Below the pieces are notes generated by a model. The model made no database searches, was not told the DNA's origin, and saw only the letters and a program-made list of their open reading frames with translations. From assembly GCA_905200545.1 (NCBI GenBank), contig CAJKKQ010000004.1, positions 62,001-126,000 on the forward strand: a DNA stretch of 64,000 nt. The letters are read 5' to 3'. The position numbers and the translations under genes were made by a program. Of the stretch, positions 24,606 through 32,407 are shown piece after piece. Within the stretch, counting starts at the first letter, position 1; each line of letters begins with the position of its first letter. Origin of the DNA: an uncultured Oscillibacter sp. Lineage in GTDB: Bacteria; Bacillota; Clostridia; Oscillospirales; Oscillospiraceae.

Positions 24606-24646
24606 AAAAAACACACGCGTTCCCGGCGGGAACGCGTGTGTTTTTT
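24606..24646 (-). terminator. Strong intrinsic terminator after the rubrerythrin gene
   Basis: A 19-bp perfect stem (24606-24624 with 24628-24646) has a 3-base loop. T runs lie on both strands. Confidence 0.88.
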
Positions 24647-24654
24647 CCGTAAGA

Positions 24655-25188
24655 TCAATAGTTTTCGGCCTTCACCTGGAAATAGGCCTGGGGATGCTTG
24701 CACACGGGGCAAACGGCAGGGGCGCTTTCGGCGATCTCCACATGGCCGCAGTTGCGGCAGAACCACATGACCTTCTCGCCCTTCTTGAAGACCTCGCCCT
24801 TCTTCAGGTTGTCCAGCAGCTTGAGATAGCGCTCCTCATGGGTCTTCTCAATCTTGGCCACACCCTCGAACTGGGCGGCCAGGGCCAAAAAGCCCTCAGC
24901 CTCGGCGTCCCGGGCCATCTCGGCGTACATCTGGGTCCACTCCTCGTTCTCACCGGCAGCGGCAGCCACCAGGTTGGCCTCGGTGTTGCCGATACCACCC
25001 AGGGCCTTGAACCACAGCTTGGCATGCTCCTTCTCATTGTCGGCGGTCTCCTGGAAGATGGCCGCGATCTGCTCGTAGCCCTCCTTCTTGGCGGCGCTGG
25101 CAAAGTAGGTGTACTTGTTGCGGGCCATGGACTCCCCCGCAAATGCTTTCCACAGGTTGGCTTCCGTCTTGGTTCCCTTGAGTTCCAT
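24655..25188 (-). CDS. rbr: Rubrerythrin
   Basis: The protein has 177 residues. It is an anaerobic peroxide reductase. The N-terminal four-helix di-iron domain carries the paired Glu/His motifs ([43 protein letters not shown]). The C-terminal rubredoxin-like knuckle has CRNCGH and CPVCKHPQ. The start is ATG 25188 behind AAGGGG; an upstream in-frame ATG at 25212 lies in the spacer and lacks a site. It follows a Fur/PerR-type gene by 52 bases in the same direction, so peroxide-dependent control is likely. It ends at a strong terminator. Confidence 0.95.
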   Translation of the reverse strand: MELKGTKTEANLWKAFAGESMARNKYTYFASAAKKEGYEQIAAIFQETADNEKEHAKLWFKALGGIGNTEANLVAAAAGENEEWTQMYAEMARDAEAEGFLALAAQFEGVAKIEKTHEERYLKLLDNLKKGEVFKKGEKVMWFCRNCGHVEIAESAPAVCPVCKHPQAYFQVKAENY

Positions 25189-25240
25189 TGTGATTTCCCC
25201 TTTCAAATTCAAAAATCAGTATTCCCTGATGCTCTCAGGT

Positions 25241-25627
25241 TCATTCCGGTGCCTTCCCGGCGCACTCCGGGCAAAGCCCCGTAAAAACAAGCGAATGGCT
25301 TTCAATCACCGCACCACCGGCCGCCGCCATGCGATCCAGTGCCGGATCATAGGGCAGGCTCTCCAGATCCAGTACCTGCCCGCAGCGTTTGCAGCGCAGG
25401 TGGGTGTGGGGGGCGGTGACCCCGTCGAACCGGGCGGTGGGGCCGCCCAGCTCCTGGAGCCTTCCCTCCTCCACCAACAGCCGAAGATTCCGGTAGACGG
25501 TTCCCAGGCTCAGCTGAGGAAGCTCTCCGCGCAGCTGCTCATGGATCATCTCCGCCGTGGGATGGGCCCGGCTGGCCAGAACCGCCTGGTAAATGGTCTC
25601 CCTCTGGCGGGAGTATCGACGCTCCAT
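25241..25627 (-). CDS. Fur-family regulator, PerR-type
   Basis: The protein has 128 residues. The winged-helix domain (about 1-75) has the family phrase LSLGTVYRNLRLLVEEGRLQ. The dimerisation domain has HTHLRCKRCG and a C-terminal CPEC, the two CxxC pairs of the structural zinc site. The pairing with rubrerythrin and the AT-rich operator overlapping its own promoter point to a PerR-like peroxide sensor rather than an iron-uptake Fur. Sequence alone does not prove that. It is probably autoregulated and cotranscribed with the rubrerythrin gene. Confidence 0.88.
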   Translation of the reverse strand: MERRYSRQRETIYQAVLASRAHPTAEMIHEQLRGELPQLSLGTVYRNLRLLVEEGRLQELGGPTARFDGVTAPHTHLRCKRCGQVLDLESLPYDPALDRMAAAGGAVIESHSLVFTGLCPECAGKAPE

Positions 25628-25641
25628 AGGCCCTCCATATC

Positions 25642-25688
25642 AATAATGATTACTATTATTAATATAGCAGCTTTTTTTCAAATTGCAA
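25642..25688 (-). promoter_or_regulatory. Promoter with Fur/PerR-type operator for the perR-like/rbr unit
   Basis: On the minus strand TTGCAA (25683-25688) and TATATT (25661-25666) are separated by 16 bases. Immediately downstream an imperfect 19-base palindrome (25642-25660) has arms AATAAT/ATTATT, like a Per/Fur box (ATAATNATTAT-type). Binding there would block transcription start. Confidence 0.6.
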
Positions 25689-25772
25689 GTGTTTTTTGAA
25701 AAAATTTTTCGGGCAGAAATTTCCGCTGATACTTTTCGCCGCAGCGGCAACAATAAGCGTCGGTTGATGAGG

Positions 25773-25812
25773 TGCGGCACCGCCCTTGTCAGCCAAGGGC
25801 ATGGGTGTCGCA
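25773..25812 (+). promoter_or_regulatory. Large bulged hairpin in the leader of the lipoprotein gene
   Basis: The arms TGCGGCACC + GCCCTTG pair with CAAGGGC + GGTGTCGCA, with a TCAGC loop and a 3-base bulge (16 pairs, one G-U). It ends 12 bases before the AAAGGAGG site of the next gene. Its function is unknown. Confidence 0.45.
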
Positions 25813-25841
25813 ACCTGTCCACGCAAAGGAGGATCCCAACC

Positions 25842-26288
25842 GTGAAGAAACGCTTTGCGCTGGTACTGGCCTCCGCTTTGCTGGCGTTTGCCCTGACCGC
25901 CTGTGGTGAGGATACCCGCAACGAGGCGGTAATCGACGGCACGGACAACGCCGTGACCGATCAAAACCAGAACGACAGCATGATGGATGGTTCTTCCCAG
26001 CAGGATACCGGCTCCGAATTGAAGAACGAGGCCCAGGATCTGGGCGACGATCTGAAAAACGGAGCGGCGGATCTGGGAGATGACCTGAAAGACGGCGCCG
26101 AAGATCTGGTAGACGGTACCGAGGACGCGCTGACCGGAGAGGATCGCACGTCCAACACCTCCACCAAGAAAAAAGGCTCCTCCATCGGCTCCAGTTACAG
26201 CCAGATGCTTGAAAACGCCCGGGTCCACGATACGGACGGTGACCTGACGGACCATGAAAATGCGTCCACACCCGGCACCACTTTCTAA
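25842..26288 (+). CDS. Small lipoprotein with acidic amphipathic repeats
   Basis: The protein has 148 residues and starts at GTG 25842, with AAAGGAGG 9 bases upstream. The signal peptide KKRFALVLASALLAFALTAC ends in a lipobox with Cys20 or near it, so the protein is probably a surface lipoprotein. Residues about 63-95 repeat an 11-residue unit of the type DLGDDLKNGAA / DLGDDLKDGAE / DLVDGTEDAL, which would form an amphipathic helix as in LEA, YtxH or CsbD-like stress proteins. The C-terminal third is Ser/Thr/Lys-rich and low complexity. I do not recognise a family. It is divergent from the PerR-like gene, and the operator between them may affect both. Confidence 0.75.
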   Translation: MKKRFALVLASALLAFALTACGEDTRNEAVIDGTDNAVTDQNQNDSMMDGSSQQDTGSELKNEAQDLGDDLKNGAADLGDDLKDGAEDLVDGTEDALTGEDRTSNTSTKKKGSSIGSSYSQMLENARVHDTDGDLTDHENASTPGTTF

Positions 26289-26303
26289 CACCCGGAAAAG
26301 CAG

Positions 26304-26338
26304 CAAAGAGGCCGCGGCTTTCGCCGCGGCCTCTTTGC
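26304..26338. terminator. Bidirectional intrinsic terminator
   Basis: A 15-bp stem (26304-26318 with 26323-26337) with a TTTC loop lies between two convergent genes. Confidence 0.8.
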
Positions 26339-26353
26339 CGGTCTCTTTTCATC

Positions 26354-27001
26354 TTACAAAATGAGGTCACCCAGAGCCTGGGCGGTATCCGCCAGATGCT
26401 CTGCCCCGGCCTCCACCAAGGACTCCCGGGAGCGGAAGCCCCAGGTGACGCCGCAGGTGTGAACCCCCGCATTGTGCCCGGTCTGGATGTCCACGCTGCT
26501 GTCCCCCACAAAGAGCGTCTCATCCGGGTCCGCCTCCATGGCGGAGAGCACCTGGTGCACGCCAGTGGGATCCGGCTTCACCGGTACGTCCGGCAGCTTG
26601 CCCCGCACCAGGAAGAACACGCCCGGAAAGAAGTGCTCCACGATGGCCCGGCTGAACTCGTCGGCCTTGTTGGAGTACACCGCCATCCGCACTCCCGCCT
26701 TTCCCAGCCGCTCCAAAAGCTCCGGGATGCCGGAATAGGGTGCGGTGGTGTCCAGGTCGTGCTTGGCGTAATACTGGGAGAACTGGGAGAGGGTGTTCAC
26801 CATCATCAAGGGGCTGCGGCACTCCTCAGGGGAGAACTTGCGCACCAGATCAGGAATCCCGTGGCCCACCATGGTTTTGTAGGCCTCCACCGAGTGCTCC
26901 GGCCAACCGTTGGTGCGGCAGACCCAGTTGCCTGCCGCCGCCAGATCCCCGATGGTATTGAGCAGGGTTCCGTCCAGGTCAAAAATCACGTTGCGGTACA
27001 T
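26354..27001 (-). CDS. HAD-superfamily hydrolase, phosphoglycolate phosphatase-like
   Basis: The protein has 215 residues. It has all HAD motifs: motif [14 protein letters not shown] (nucleophile Asp near residue 8), motif II AVYSNK, the motif III lysine in VPVKPDP, and motif [14 protein letters not shown]. The cap domain between residues 15 and 85 is of the alpha-helical C1 type found in Gph/PpaX. It likely dephosphorylates phosphoglycolate or another small phosphoester. Pyrophosphatase PpaX is the alternative. The gene stands alone between the lipoprotein terminator and the histidine operon. Confidence 0.85.
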   Translation of the reverse strand: MYRNVIFDLDGTLLNTIGDLAAAGNWVCRTNGWPEHSVEAYKTMVGHGIPDLVRKFSPEECRSPLMMVNTLSQFSQYYAKHDLDTTAPYSGIPELLERLGKAGVRMAVYSNKADEFSRAIVEHFFPGVFFLVRGKLPDVPVKPDPTGVHQVLSAMEADPDETLFVGDSSVDIQTGHNAGVHTCGVTWGFRSRESLVEAGAEHLADTAQALGDLIL

Positions 27002-27083
27002 ATCGGCACCTCACCTTTATTAGTATCAACATATGATTGTCTATTGTAGCAGGCGCCCGATACCGTCACAAGGGCAAGAACGC

Positions 27084-27111
27084 AAAAAGGCGCGGCCGCA
27101 GCCGCGCCTTT
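27084..27111 (-). terminator. Intrinsic terminator of the histidine operon
   Basis: An 11-bp stem (27086-27096 with 27101-27111) with a 4-base loop is followed on the minus strand by a T run. Confidence 0.75.
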
Positions 27112-27145
27112 GCTTGTCGAAAAAAGCCAAAGGAATTCCCATCGC

Positions 27146-27967
27146 TCAAAGGGGGCACTCCACCGGGCCCGAGAGGGTCAGCACCACCGAGCGGTCAAAT
27201 CCTGCCGCCCGGGCCAAAGCCGCCGCATCATCATAGCCGAAGACCACGGTATCGGGGCTGTGGCTGTCGGAGGTGAGGATCACGCGCCCCCCCATCTGGC
27301 GCCATTCCTTCAGGAGGAACAAGGCCGGATACGGGCTCTCCCGGTAGCCCCGGGAGACGCCGCCGGTGTTGATCTCCAGAACGGTGGCGGTGGGATCCGC
27401 CGCATGGAGGGCCTCCAGCGCCGCGGCGCGGTAGCGGGGGGCCTCCTCGTCAAAAAAGCGGTTTCCGGCGTTGAGCTTGGTGATAAGGTCGATGTGCCCC
27501 AGGATGGGGGGCTTTTTCGCCGCCCCCCGGCACACGTCACGGAAGTCCCCTGCCGTCACCGCCAGGGCGTCCCCGCCGAACATCTCGTCCCGGCAGGCGG
27601 CAAACTGCTCCGCGCTCCAGTCGGCGGCGTAGTAGATCCCCTCCGCCGAGCGCTGATAGTGGACGCTACCGATCCAGTAGTCAAAGCCCTCCGGCGTGAT
27701 GTCGGACTGGCTGTCCCACTCCAGGCCCAGCAGCACCTCCATGCGGCCCCGGTATGCCTCCCGCAACTCCAGGACCTGGCGGCGGTAATCCGCCATATCC
27801 GCCGGCAGCACATGGCCCACGTCATAGGGCACCGGGGTGTGGCTGTGGCCGGAGGCACCGAAGTACCGCACCCCCGCCGCGTAGGCCGCAGCGGCCATCT
27901 CCGCCAGGGCGCCCTTGCCGTCGCACAGGGCGGAGTGGGTGTGGACAGAGCACTGCGCCGCTTTCAT
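27146..27967 (-). CDS. hisK: Histidinol-phosphatase, PHP family
   Basis: The protein has 273 residues. It removes phosphate from L-histidinol phosphate, the penultimate part of histidine synthesis. The PHP-type metal motifs are [14 protein letters not shown] near residue 7-20, [35 protein letters not shown] and [11 protein letters not shown]. It is the last gene of the his operon and overlaps hisIE by 4 bases. The operon contains no HAD-type phosphatase and HisB is monofunctional, so this enzyme completes the pathway. Confidence 0.92.
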   Translation of the reverse strand: MKAAQCSVHTHSALCDGKGALAEMAAAAYAAGVRYFGASGHSHTPVPYDVGHVLPADMADYRRQVLELREAYRGRMEVLLGLEWDSQSDITPEGFDYWIGSVHYQRSAEGIYYAADWSAEQFAACRDEMFGGDALAVTAGDFRDVCRGAAKKPPILGHIDLITKLNAGNRFFDEEAPRYRAAALEALHAADPTATVLEINTGGVSRGYRESPYPALFLLKEWRQMGGRVILTSDSHSPDTVVFGYDDAAALARAAGFDRSVVLTLSGPVECPL

Positions 27968-28599
27968 TGCATCCGCTCCTGCTTGACCTTGTGATCCACC
28001 ACGTGGCGCTTTTCCAGCTCCCGGGTGATATCCTCCACGGAAATGCCCATCTGCACCATCAGCACCATCACGTGGTAGGTGAGATCCGCGATCTCAAAGA
28101 CGGTCTCCTCCTTGTCCTCCTTGCGGCCGCCGATGATGACCTCCGTGCACTCCTCGCCCACCTTCTTGAGGATCTTGTCCAGGCCCTTTTCAAAGAGGTA
28201 GGAGGTGTAGCTGCCCTCCTTGGGGCAGGTCTTGCGGCCCTCGATGAGGTGGTAGAGGCCCTCGTAGCTGAAGGCCTTGAGTTCCTCGGAGAGGTAGACC
28301 GGCTGGAAGAAGCAGCTCTCCGCGCCGGTGTGGCAGGCGGGGCCGTCCTTGACCACCTCCACCACCAACGCGTCGGCGTCACAGTCGGCGGTGATGGACA
28401 CCACATGCTGCACATTGCCGGAAGTCTCCCCCTTGCGCCAGAGCTCCTGGCGGCTGCGGCTCCAGAAGCAGGTGCGGCCCTCGTCGATGGTGATGGCCAG
28501 GCTCTCGGCATTCATGTAGGCCAGGGTCAGTACCTCCTTGGTGTAGTGATCCTGGACGATGGCGGGGATCAGCCCCTTTTCGTCAAATTTCAGTTCCAT
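27964..28599 (-). CDS. hisIE: Bifunctional phosphoribosyl-AMP cyclohydrolase / phosphoribosyl-ATP pyrophosphatase
   Basis: The protein has 211 residues and carries out steps 2 and 3 of histidine synthesis. The N-terminal HisI domain (1 to about 105) has [20 protein letters not shown] and the zinc cysteines in [10 protein letters not shown] and [12 protein letters not shown]. The C-terminal HisE domain (about 115-205) has [20 protein letters not shown] and [20 protein letters not shown], the metal-binding helices of this MazG-like fold. The fused form is usual. It sits 12 bases after hisF and overlaps hisK by 4 bases. Confidence 0.96.
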   Translation of the reverse strand: MELKFDEKGLIPAIVQDHYTKEVLTLAYMNAESLAITIDEGRTCFWSRSRQELWRKGETSGNVQHVVSITADCDADALVVEVVKDGPACHTGAESCFFQPVYLSEELKAFSYEGLYHLIEGRKTCPKEGSYTSYLFEKGLDKILKKVGEECTEVIIGGRKEDKEETVFEIADLTYHVMVLMVQMGISVEDITRELEKRHVVDHKVKQERMQ

Positions 28600-28611
28600 T
28601 GCGCATTCTCC

Positions 28612-29367
28612 TTATATCCGCATCTCCACGCCCCGGGCGCGGAGAAAGCGCTTGAGTTCTTTGATATCCACCTGCTTGGTGTGGAAAATGGAGGCTGCCA
28701 GCCCCGCGTCGATGCCGGGATGGGTGAAGAGCTCCGCGAAGTCCTCCATCTTCCCGGCGCCGCCGCTGGCAATGATGGGCACGTGTACCCGCTCCGCCAG
28801 GGCGTCCAGCATCTCCAGGTCGAAGCCCTGCTTCACGCCGTCGGTGTCGATGGAGTTGAGGACGATCTCCCCGGCGCCGTCTCCCACGCCCCGGACTGCC
28901 CATTCCAGGGCGTCAATGCCGGTATCCTCCCGGCCACCCTTGGCGAAGAGGCGGAACTGCCCGTCCACCCGCTTGACGTCCATGGAGAGGACCACGCACT
29001 GGTCGCCGTACTTTTTGGCCGCCGCGCCGATGAGGGAGGGATCCGCAATGGCCCCGGAGTTGACGGACACCTTGTCCGCCCCGCACTTGAGGACCCGGTC
29101 AAAATCCGCCAGGGTGCGGATACCTCCTCCCACGGTGAGGGGAATGAAGATCTCGCTGGCCACTGCCCGCAGGACATCCGTAAAAAGGTTGCGGCCCTCG
29201 GCAGAGGCGGTGATGTCGTAAAAGACCAGCTCGTCGGCGCCGGATTCATTGTAGAACCGGGCCATCTCCACCGGGTCTGCCATATCCCGCAGCTGGAGGA
29301 AATTCGTCCCCTTGACCACCCGGCCGTCCTTGACATCCAGACAGGGAATGATCCGCTTGGCTAACAT
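28612..29367 (-). CDS. hisF: Imidazole glycerol phosphate synthase, cyclase subunit
   Basis: The protein has 251 residues, a TIM barrel. With HisH it forms imidazole glycerol phosphate and AICAR. The catalytic aspartates lie in IIPCLDVKDGRVVKGTNF (Asp11) and NSIDTDGVKQGFDLEM. GGGIRTLADFDRVLKCGADK and ASGGAGKMEDF are the phosphate-binding loops. It overlaps the end of hisA by 7 bases, so the two homologous barrels are translated in tandem. Confidence 0.97.
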   Translation of the reverse strand: MLAKRIIPCLDVKDGRVVKGTNFLQLRDMADPVEMARFYNESGADELVFYDITASAEGRNLFTDVLRAVASEIFIPLTVGGGIRTLADFDRVLKCGADKVSVNSGAIADPSLIGAAAKKYGDQCVVLSMDVKRVDGQFRLFAKGGREDTGIDALEWAVRGVGDGAGEIVLNSIDTDGVKQGFDLEMLDALAERVHVPIIASGGAGKMEDFAELFTHPGIDAGLAASIFHTKQVDIKELKRFLRARGVEMRI

Positions 29368-30080
29368 GCGCCCACCTCCTCAATGACGGTTTTCAAATCC
29401 AGCCGCCCGGTGTAGAGGGCCTTGCCCAAAATGGCGGCCTTGGTGCCGATCTGCTGGAGCTCCCGAAGCTCGGTCAAGCTGCTGACGCCGCCGGAGGCGG
29501 TGATATCCAGCCCGTCGATCTTGGCAAGCTCCCGGTAGAGGTCCAGGTTGGTGCCCTGTTCCGCTCCGTCCCGGGAGATGTCCGTGTAAATGACGGTCTT
29601 CACTCCCGCGTCCCGGAGGCGGCGGCAGAAGTCCACCCCCCGCTCTGCTGAGAGCTCCTTCCAGCCGCTGACGGCCACGTAGCCGTCCCGGGCATCCACG
29701 CCCACGGCGATGCGGTCGCCGTATTTCTGTGCCATGCGCTCCGTGAATGCGAAATCCTTGACGGCGATGGTGCCCAGGATGCACCGGCCCACTCCCAGGT
29801 CCAGATACCGGCGGATGCGCTCTTCATCCCGGATGCCGCCGCCTACCTCGATATAGAGGCCGCCCTGGCGGGCGATGGCGGCGATGGATTCAAAATTGGC
29901 CAGGGTGCCGTCCAAAGCGCCGTCCAGATCCACCACGTGGAGATACCGGGCGCCGGCGGCCATAAAGTCCCGGGCCACAGCACAGGGGTCGGCCCCGTAG
30001 ACGGTCATCTGGTCATAATCTCCCTGGTAGAGGCGGACCACCTGTCCACCCCGCAGGTCAATGGCAGGAAAGATCTGCAA
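29361..30080 (-). CDS. hisA: ProFAR isomerase
   Basis: The protein has 239 residues, a TIM barrel. It converts ProFAR to PRFAR. The N-terminus QIFPAIDLRGGQVVRLYQGD carries the catalytic Asp. VGGGIRDEERIRRYLDLGV and DISRDGAEQGTNLDLY are family blocks. The gene has no ATG at the right place. The start is TTG 30080, with AAGGAGG about 9 bases upstream, and residues further upstream (to 30287) belong to the overlapping hisH region in another frame. The spacing to hisH is 13 bases. Confidence 0.95.
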   Translation of the reverse strand: MQIFPAIDLRGGQVVRLYQGDYDQMTVYGADPCAVARDFMAAGARYLHVVDLDGALDGTLANFESIAAIARQGGLYIEVGGGIRDEERIRRYLDLGVGRCILGTIAVKDFAFTERMAQKYGDRIAVGVDARDGYVAVSGWKELSAERGVDFCRRLRDAGVKTVIYTDISRDGAEQGTNLDLYRELAKIDGLDITASGGVSSLTELRELQQIGTKAAILGKALYTGRLDLKTVIEEVGAC

Positions 30081-30093
30081 GCCTCGTCCCTCC

Positions 30094-30705
30094 TTACAGC
30101 TCGCCAAAGGCCCGCAGCAGCCGCAGTCCCGCGTCCCCGGATTTCTCCGGGTGGAACTGGGTGCCGTAGACATTTCCCCGGCGCACCACCCCGGTGACGG
30201 ACACATTCCCGTACTGGGAGGTCCCCAGGGTACTTGCAGCGCAGTTTTTGGCGTAAAAGCTGTGGACATAGTAAACGTACTCCCCATTGCGGAAGTACCG
30301 GAAAATGGGGTCGTCCCGGGTGATGGCCAGGCTGTTCCATCCCATGTGGGGAACCTTCAGACTTTTGTCTGTGAGATCTGCCCGCAGGTCGGCCACCTCG
30401 CCGGGCACCAGGCCAAGGCCCGGGTGCTCCCCGTACTCGAAGCTCCGGTCGAAGAGGAGCTGCATCCCCAGGCAGATGCCCAGGAATGGCTTCTTCTCCG
30501 CCTCCTCCAGCAGCACCGGCACCAAGCCCGTGTCCTCCAGCTTGGCCCGGGCATCTCCAAAAGCGCCCACGCCGGGAAGGATGATCCGCTCCGCCTGCCG
30601 CAGCTCTTCCGGCCGGGCGGTGACCCGGGCTTCAAACCCCAGCGCCTTGAGGCTGGCGGTGAGGGAAAAGAGGTTCCCCACCCCGTAATCCACAATGGCG
30701 ATCAT
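30094..30705 (-). CDS. hisH: Imidazole glycerol phosphate synthase, glutaminase subunit
   Basis: The protein has 203 residues, a class I glutamine amidotransferase. It supplies ammonia to HisF. The nucleophile cysteine is in FLGICLGMQLLFDRSFE near residue 77, and the His-Glu pair is in GTQFHPEKSGDAG near the C-terminus. ILPGVGAFGDA is the oxyanion region. It lies 12 bases after hisB and 13 before hisA. Confidence 0.97.
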   Translation of the reverse strand: MIAIVDYGVGNLFSLTASLKALGFEARVTARPEELRQAERIILPGVGAFGDARAKLEDTGLVPVLLEEAEKKPFLGICLGMQLLFDRSFEYGEHPGLGLVPGEVADLRADLTDKSLKVPHMGWNSLAITRDDPIFRYFRNGEYVYYVHSFYAKNCAASTLGTSQYGNVSVTGVVRRGNVYGTQFHPEKSGDAGLRLLRAFGEL

Positions 30706-30717
30706 ATTCTTCCCTCC

Positions 30718-31305
30718 TCACAGCGTTCCCTTGGTGCTGGGAATCTCGTTCAAATGCTTGGCATCCGGCGCAACGGCCTCTTTCAGCGCCCGTCCAGTGC
30801 CCTTGAACACCGCCTCCAGGATGTGGTGGGTGTTCTCCCCGGCCAGCTGCCGGATGTGGAGGGCACAGGGACAGTTTCGCACAAAGGAGAGGAAAAACTC
30901 CTTGGCAAGCTCCGTGTCGAAGTCCCCTACCTTGGCGGCGGGCAGCTCCACCGTCCAGCCCAGATAGTCCCGGCCGGAGAGATCCACGGCGATGAGCACC
31001 AGGGTCTCGTCCATAGGCAGCAGGAACTGGCCGTAGCGGCAGATGCCCCGCTTGTCCCCCAGGGCCTGCGTAAAGGCCCGGCCCAGTGAGATGCCGATGT
31101 CCTCCACACTGTGGTGTCCGTCCACCTCCGTGTCCCCGTCGCAGCGGACGGTGAGGTCAAAGTCCCCGTGGCGTGCAAAGAGGGTCAGCATGTGGTCCAG
31201 AAAGCCCACGCCGGTCTGGATGTCCGCCGCTCCGGTGCCGTCCAGGTTCAGCTTCAAGCGGATCCGGGTCTCCTTGGTATCCCGGGCAATGTCGGCTGTG
31301 CGCAT
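30718..31305 (-). CDS. hisB: Imidazoleglycerol-phosphate dehydratase
   Basis: The protein has 195 residues, the monofunctional form without a phosphatase domain. Metal-binding histidine motifs are present in both halves: FLDHMLTLFARHGDFDL and DGHHSVEDIGISLG, then FDTELAKEFFLSF and NTHHILEAVFKGTGRAL. It makes imidazole acetol phosphate, the HisC substrate. The missing phosphatase function is supplied by the PHP enzyme at the operon end. Confidence 0.97.
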   Translation of the reverse strand: MRTADIARDTKETRIRLKLNLDGTGAADIQTGVGFLDHMLTLFARHGDFDLTVRCDGDTEVDGHHSVEDIGISLGRAFTQALGDKRGICRYGQFLLPMDETLVLIAVDLSGRDYLGWTVELPAAKVGDFDTELAKEFFLSFVRNCPCALHIRQLAGENTHHILEAVFKGTGRALKEAVAPDAKHLNEIPSTKGTL

Positions 31306-31318
31306 GGGTATCCCTCCT

Positions 31319-32383
31319 TTACAGTTCCTGCATCATCTGGTCCAGCTGGTCCACCAGGGCCACCATCTGCTCCAAAGAGCCGATGGTGATGCGCACGTAG
31401 TCCCGGATGCGGTCGGCGTCGAACCAGCGCACCAGGATTCCGTTCTCCTTGAGTCGGCGATAGAGCTCTCCGCCGGGAATGGAATCACTCTTGGCAAAGA
31501 GGAAGTTGGCGCTGGAGGGCAGCACGGTGAAGCCCAGGGCTTCCAGCTCCTTGCGGGTCCACTCCCGGTTGCCGGCCACAGCGGCGGTGCACTTTTGGAA
31601 GTATGCGTCGTCCTCCACGGCAGCGGCTCCCGCCAGCATGGAGAGGCGGTTGACATTATAGGGGTGGAAGCTGTACTTTACCCGGTTGAGAGCCTCGATG
31701 AGGGCGGGGCTGCCCAGGGCGTAGCCCACCCGGCCGCCGGCCAGGGACCGGCTCTTGGACATGGTCTGCACCACCAGGAGATTGTCGTACCGGAAGATCA
31801 TGGGCACGCAGCTCTCGGCGCCGAAGTCCACATAGGCCTCATCCACAATGACCACCCGGTCGGGATCCGCCTCCAGCAGCCGCTGGATGTCGGTCCGGGG
31901 CACGGCGATGCCCGTGGGGGCGTTGGGGTTGGCGATGACGATGGTGCCGGGGAAATCCATGTAGTCGTCCACATTCAGGGTGAAGTCCTCCCGCAGGGGG
32001 ATGCGGGTAGCCTCCAGGCCGAAGAGCGCCACCTGGGACTTGTAAAACCCATAGGTGATGTCCGCAAAGGCCACGCCCTTGCCCTCCCCGCAGAAGGCCC
32101 GGAAGGCAAAGGCCAGCACCTCGTCGGAGCCGTTTCCGGAGAGGACATTCTCCGGCTGGAGCTCAAAGTGCTTGGCAATGGCCGCGTTCAACGCAGCGCA
32201 GGTGGGATCGGAGTAAAGGTTGAGCTTGAGCACCTCTGCCCGGGTCAGGGCCTTCATGACCTTGGGAGAGGGCGGAAAGGGACTCTCATTGGTGTTGAGC
32301 TTGATGTACTGCTGGTCCTGGGGCTGCTCACCGGGGGTATAGGGGGCCAGGGCATCCGCCTCTTTGGAAATAAACCGGCTCAT
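31319..32383 (-). CDS. hisC: Histidinol-phosphate aminotransferase
   Basis: The protein has 354 residues, a fold type I PLP aminotransferase. Landmarks are IKLNTNESPFPPSP near residues 27-40, NVLSGNGSDEVLAFAFRAF, IVIANPNAPTGIAV, VVIVDEAYVDFG, and the PLP lysine in QTMSKSRSLAGGRVGYA near residue 214. The C-terminal arginine motif is VRITIGSLEQM. It lies 25 bases downstream of hisD. Operon position supports HisC over related aromatic aminotransferases. Confidence 0.95.
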   Translation of the reverse strand: MSRFISKEADALAPYTPGEQPQDQQYIKLNTNESPFPPSPKVMKALTRAEVLKLNLYSDPTCAALNAAIAKHFELQPENVLSGNGSDEVLAFAFRAFCGEGKGVAFADITYGFYKSQVALFGLEATRIPLREDFTLNVDDYMDFPGTIVIANPNAPTGIAVPRTDIQRLLEADPDRVVIVDEAYVDFGAESCVPMIFRYDNLLVVQTMSKSRSLAGGRVGYALGSPALIEALNRVKYSFHPYNVNRLSMLAGAAAVEDDAYFQKCTAAVAGNREWTRKELEALGFTVLPSSANFLFAKSDSIPGGELYRRLKENGILVRWFDADRIRDYVRITIGSLEQMVALVDQLDQMMQEL

Positions 32384-32407
32384 ATGCGTACCTCTTTCTT
32401 CCGTAAT

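Noticed and set aside
29361..30287. Longer hisA protein starting at 30287
   Set aside because: The extra N-terminal 69 residues overlap hisH in another frame and have no family similarity. The TTG at 30080 has an ideal ribosome site.
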